Shown here in pieces: positions 4,948 to 7,141 of a stretch of 7,141 bases of DNA (positions are counted from its first letter, which is position 1; each line of letters begins with the position of its first letter). Origin of the DNA: Accumulibacter sp. (GTDB lineage: Bacteria; Pseudomonadota; Gammaproteobacteria; Burkholderiales; Rhodocyclaceae); NCBI GenBank assembly GCA_031284185.1, contig JAITAJ010000120.1:1-7141 (forward strand), read 5' to 3'. The position numbers were made by a program, and so were the translations under genes. The notes below the pieces were generated by a model. That model did not search any database, was not told the origin of the DNA, and saw nothing but the letters and a program-made list of their open reading frames with translations.

Positions 4948-6861
4948 ATGCACGTACTGTTTGAAGAAGGAAGCGCCTTCAGAACGGGCACCGTGTTGAC
5001 CGACAACGATTCGACGTTGCAGGTCGAGACGGCCTCCGGCAAGCGCGCCAAGATCAAATCGGCGAATGTCCTGCTGCGCTATGAAGCGCCGGCGCCCGGC
5101 GCCCTGCTGGAACTCGCCGGGGAAATGGCGGCGGGCATCGAAACCGGTTTTCTGTGGGAGTGCGCGGGGGATGATGAATTTTCTTTTCGTGATTTCGCCG
5201 ACGAATATTTCGGCGGCGCCGGACACGGCCCCTCGCCGGTCGAGGCGGCGGCGCTGCTGCTGGCCCTGCACGCAGCGCCCATCCATTTTCATCGCAAGGG
5301 CAAAGGGCGCTTCCGCAAGGCGCCTCCCGACATTCTCGCGGCGGCTCTGGCCGGTCTCGAAAAAAAGCGCCGGCAGGCCCTAGCCATCGAGCGCATGGCC
5401 GACGAACTCGCGGCCTGCGCGTTGCCGCCGGAGTTTGCGCCGCTACTCGACCAGATCCTCTACAAGCCGGATCGCAACCTCCCCGAAACCAAGGCGCTGG
5501 AGGCGGCCTGCGCCAGAACGGGCCTGTCCGCGCCGCGTCTCCTGCTCGAATGCGGCGCCATCCGCTCGCCCTACGACTATCACTACGGGCGTTTCCTGCG
5601 TGAGCAGTTCCCGCGCGGCACGGAGTTCCCCGAGGCCGAAGCGTCCGCGCTGCCCGCCGATCCGCAACTCCCGAGGGCCGACGCGCGCGCGTTCTCGATC
5701 GACGACGCGACGACCACCGAGATCGACGACGCCTTTTCTCTGCGCGCGCTGCCGGGCGGCGGCTGGCGGGTCGGCATCCACATCGCCGCGCCGGGATTGT
5801 CCATCCTGCCCCATTCCCCGCTCGACCAGGCGGCCCGCTCGCGCCTGTCGACGGTCTACATGCCCGGCGCCAAGATCACGATGCTGCCGGAGGCCGTCAT
5901 CGACCGCTTCACGCTGGCCGAGGGGCGCGATTGCCCGGCGGTGTCGCTGTATCTGACGGTAAGCCCGGAGTTCGAGATCACCGCGAGCGAGTCGCGCGTC
6001 GAACTCGTGCCGATTGCCGCCAACCTGCGCTCCCACGACATCGAGCCGCTGTTCAACGCGGAAACGCTGGCCGCGCGGCTTCCGGAGTTCCCCTTCCGCG
6101 ACGAGCTGAAGACGCTCTGGCAACTGGCCAACGCCTGCGAGAACCGGCGTGGCAAGCCGTCGGTGGCGCGGGGCGGCGTCAATGACTGCCATTTCGTCAT
6201 TGCGGGCGATCTTGCCGATCCCGAGACGTGCCGGGTGACGATCAGCGAGCGCCGGCGCGGCAGTCCGCTCGACAAAGTGGTGTCGGAATTGATGATCGCG
6301 GCCAACAGTCTCTGGGGCGGTCTGCTGGCCGAAAAGGGCATCCCCGCGATCTATCGCGCGCAGACGGCCGGCAAGGTGCGCATGACGACCTCGCCCCTGC
6401 CGCACGAGGGCCTGGGCGTCGAGCAATACGCCTGGGCGTCGTCGCCGCTGCGGCGCTATGTCGACCTGCTCAATCAATGGCAACTGCTGGCCTGTCTGCA
6501 AGGCGAGGCGCCGCCGTTCAAGCCGCGTTCGGAGCTCATGTTCGCGGCCATGCGCGATTTCGACCTGACCTATGGCGCCTATGCCGAGTTTCAGCGCGGC
6601 ATGGAACGCTACTGGTGTCTGCGCTGGCTGCGTCAGGAAGGATTGGAGACGATCGGGGCCACCGTCCACCGCGAGAATCTGGTCAAACCGGATCATCTGC
6701 CCCTGCTTCTGCGCGTGCCGTCGGTTCCCGAGCTGGCGCCGGGGCAGCGCGTCAGGCTGGCGATCGAGTCGATGGATCTATTGACGCTCGAACTGGGCTG
6801 CCGTTACCTCGAAACGGATCAGAGGACAGATCAGAGGACAGATCAGAAGACAGAGACTTGA
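4948..6861 (+). CDS. RNB-domain (RNase II/R family) 3'-5' exoribonuclease
   Basis: Probable processive exoribonuclease of the RNase II superfamily, degrading single-stranded RNA from the 3' end in the cytoplasm. At 637 residues it is near the size of RNase II and shorter than RNase R. The N-terminal region (about 1-45, GKRAKIKSANVLLRY) resembles the start of betaproteobacterial homologues and supports the ATG at 4948. The RNB domain covers about 245-510. Its metal-binding motif is SIDDATTTEIDDAF, with D252, E258, D260 and D261 aligning with the four acidic residues of RNase II; the second is Glu rather than Asp. The conserved arginine motif is SPLRRYVDL (499-507). A weak S1/OB-like region covers about 568-621. 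The natural end is probably near CRYLE at 618-622. The last 15 residues, TDQRTDQRTDQKTET, come from a 12-bp repeat. The gene starts eight bases after the yqiA stop, with no clear Shine-Dalgarno sequence, so it is translated by coupling or as a leaderless message. Which RNase II subfamily it belongs to is not certain. Confidence 0.93.
   Translation: MHVLFEEGSAFRTGTVLTDNDSTLQVETASGKRAKIKSANVLLRYEAPAPGALLELAGEMAAGIETGFLWECAGDDEFSFRDFADEYFGGAGHGPSPVEAAALLLALHAAPIHFHRKGKGRFRKAPPDILAAALAGLEKKRRQALAIERMADELAACALPPEFAPLLDQILYKPDRNLPETKALEAACARTGLSAPRLLLECGAIRSPYDYHYGRFLREQFPRGTEFPEAEASALPADPQLPRADARAFSIDDATTTEIDDAFSLRALPGGGWRVGIHIAAPGLSILPHSPLDQAARSRLSTVYMPGAKITMLPEAVIDRFTLAEGRDCPAVSLYLTVSPEFEITASESRVELVPIAANLRSHDIEPLFNAETLAARLPEFPFRDELKTLWQLANACENRRGKPSVARGGVNDCHFVIAGDLADPETCRVTISERRRGSPLDKVVSELMIAANSLWGGLLAEKGIPAIYRAQTAGKVRMTTSPLPHEGLGVEQYAWASSPLRRYVDLLNQWQLLACLQGEAPPFKPRSELMFAAMRDFDLTYGAYAEFQRGMERYWCLRWLRQEGLETIGATVHRENLVKPDHLPLLLRVPSVPELAPGQRVRLAIESMDLLTLELGCRYLETDQRTDQRTDQKTET
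6817..6852 (+). repeat. 12-bp tandem repeat encoding the C-terminal tail of the RNase
   Basis: The unit GATCAGAGGACA occurs at 6817-6828 and 6829-6840, with a one-base variant GATCAGAAGACA at 6841-6852. It is read in frame as a TDQR/TDQK repeat at the end of the RNB protein. It contains the AGAGGACA motif of the other arrays and is contiguous with the 86-bp array that follows, so all belong to one repeat cluster. Confidence 0.93.
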
Positions 6862-6877
6862 GAAGACAGAAGACAGG

Positions 6878-6898
6878 AAAACCGGACGCTCGGTTTTT
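6878..6898 (+). terminator. Hairpin plus T-run after the RNase gene, repeated in each 86-bp unit
   Basis: AAAACCG, loop GACGCT and CGGTTTT form a seven-pair stem that ends in a run of five Ts, 16 bases after the stop at 6859-6861. This resembles a weak intrinsic terminator, though only three of the seven pairs are G-C. Equivalent structures are at 6964-6984 and 7050-7070. In unit 2 the outermost A-U pair becomes G-U, which preserves pairing in plus-strand RNA. Confidence 0.55.
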
Positions 6899-6909
6899 CG
6901 TTCTTCCCC

Positions 6910-6924
6910 CGGCGCGAGGCGCCG
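6910..6924 (+). other. GC-rich hairpin in each 86-bp unit
   Basis: CGGCGC and GCGCCG pair perfectly over a GAG loop. Copies are at 6996-7010 and 7082-7096. The third copy has GCGCTG, which still pairs as a G-U wobble in plus-strand RNA. No T-run follows, so it is not a terminator by itself. The related core at 3382-3428 has a similar but imperfect pair (GGCGC GAAG CGCC type) on its minus strand. Confidence 0.7.
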
Positions 6925-7141
6925 CAAATCAGAGGACAGAGACTTGAGAAGACAGAAGACAGGGAAACCGGATGCTCGGTTTTTCGTTCTTCCCCCGGCG
7001 CGAGGCGCCGCAAATCAGAGGACAGAGATTTGAGAAGACGGAAGACAGGAAAACCGGACGCTCGGTTTTTCGTTCTTCCCCCGGCGCGAGGCGCTGCAAA
7101 TCAGAGGACAGAGATTTGAGAAGACAGAAGACAGGGAAACC

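Larger units (their letters stand above)
6855..7141 (+). repeat. 86-bp tandem repeat, three full units plus a partial, running off the right edge
   Basis: Units are at 6855-6940, 6941-7026 and 7027-7112, with 29 bases of a fourth at 7113-7141. Units 1 and 2 differ at two positions and units 1 and 3 at three. All observed differences are transitions. Each unit has a GACAGAAGACAG stretch, an A/T-ended hairpin, TTCGTTCTTCCCC, a GC hairpin, and AAATCAGAGGACAGA. Eighty-six is not a multiple of three, and no conserved reading frame runs through the array. The first six bases of unit 1 overlap the end of the RNase gene and supply part of its stop. Apart from this array there is no gene from 6862 to the right edge. 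Confidence 0.95.

Noticed and set aside
6228..6947. Overlapping plus-strand open frame across the end of the RNase gene
   Set aside because: It is an alternate-frame reading of the RNB gene that continues into the 86-bp repeat, with no recognisable domain.
6855..7141. CRISPR-like array of regular repeats
   Set aside because: The 86-bp units are contiguous and nearly identical along their whole length, with no unique spacers and no cas genes in the window.

Overview
The window looks like a chromosomal segment of a high-GC Gram-negative bacterium, most likely a betaproteobacterium. The evidence is a PilL/ChpA-type hybrid CheA, a YqiA esterase closely resembling the enterobacterial protein, and a betaproteobacterial-style short RNase II-family protein. 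The family within the class cannot be fixed from the sequence alone; a Rhodocyclales-like or related environmental lineage is a guess. All four genes are on the + strand and together take up most of the window.

Layout. Positions 2-3358 hold the 3' part of a large chemosensory hybrid histidine kinase (two HPt domains, dimerization/ATPase core, CheW-like domain, receiver). It enters from the left through a 69-bp in-frame tandem repeat that encodes a Pro/Glu-rich linker. Positions 3317-3501 are a dense repeat cluster of 7-bp and 14-bp arrays around a palindromic core. It forms the end of the kinase gene and most of the intergenic region. Next come uppP (GTG start, 3546-4373), yqiA (4370-4939, ATGA overlap with uppP) and an RNB-domain exoribonuclease gene (4948-6861), packed tightly enough to be one transcription unit. 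From 6817 to the right edge, 12-bp repeats and then an 86-bp tandem repeat take over. They are related to the first cluster and carry the same core in the opposite orientation.

How the genes relate. The kinase belongs to the type IV pilus (Pil-Chp) chemosensory class. UppP recycles the undecaprenyl lipid carrier for cell-wall synthesis. YqiA is a small serine esterase. The RNB protein is a probable 3'-5' exoribonuclease. The last three share a transcription unit but no obvious pathway.

The most unusual content is the repeat family. It is built from GACAGA-type short repeats plus a hairpin core, occurs on both sides of the uppP-yqiA-RNB block in opposite orientation, and supplies the stop codons and extra C-terminal residues of both genes it abuts. 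I found no defence system, CRISPR array, transposase, tRNA or rRNA.
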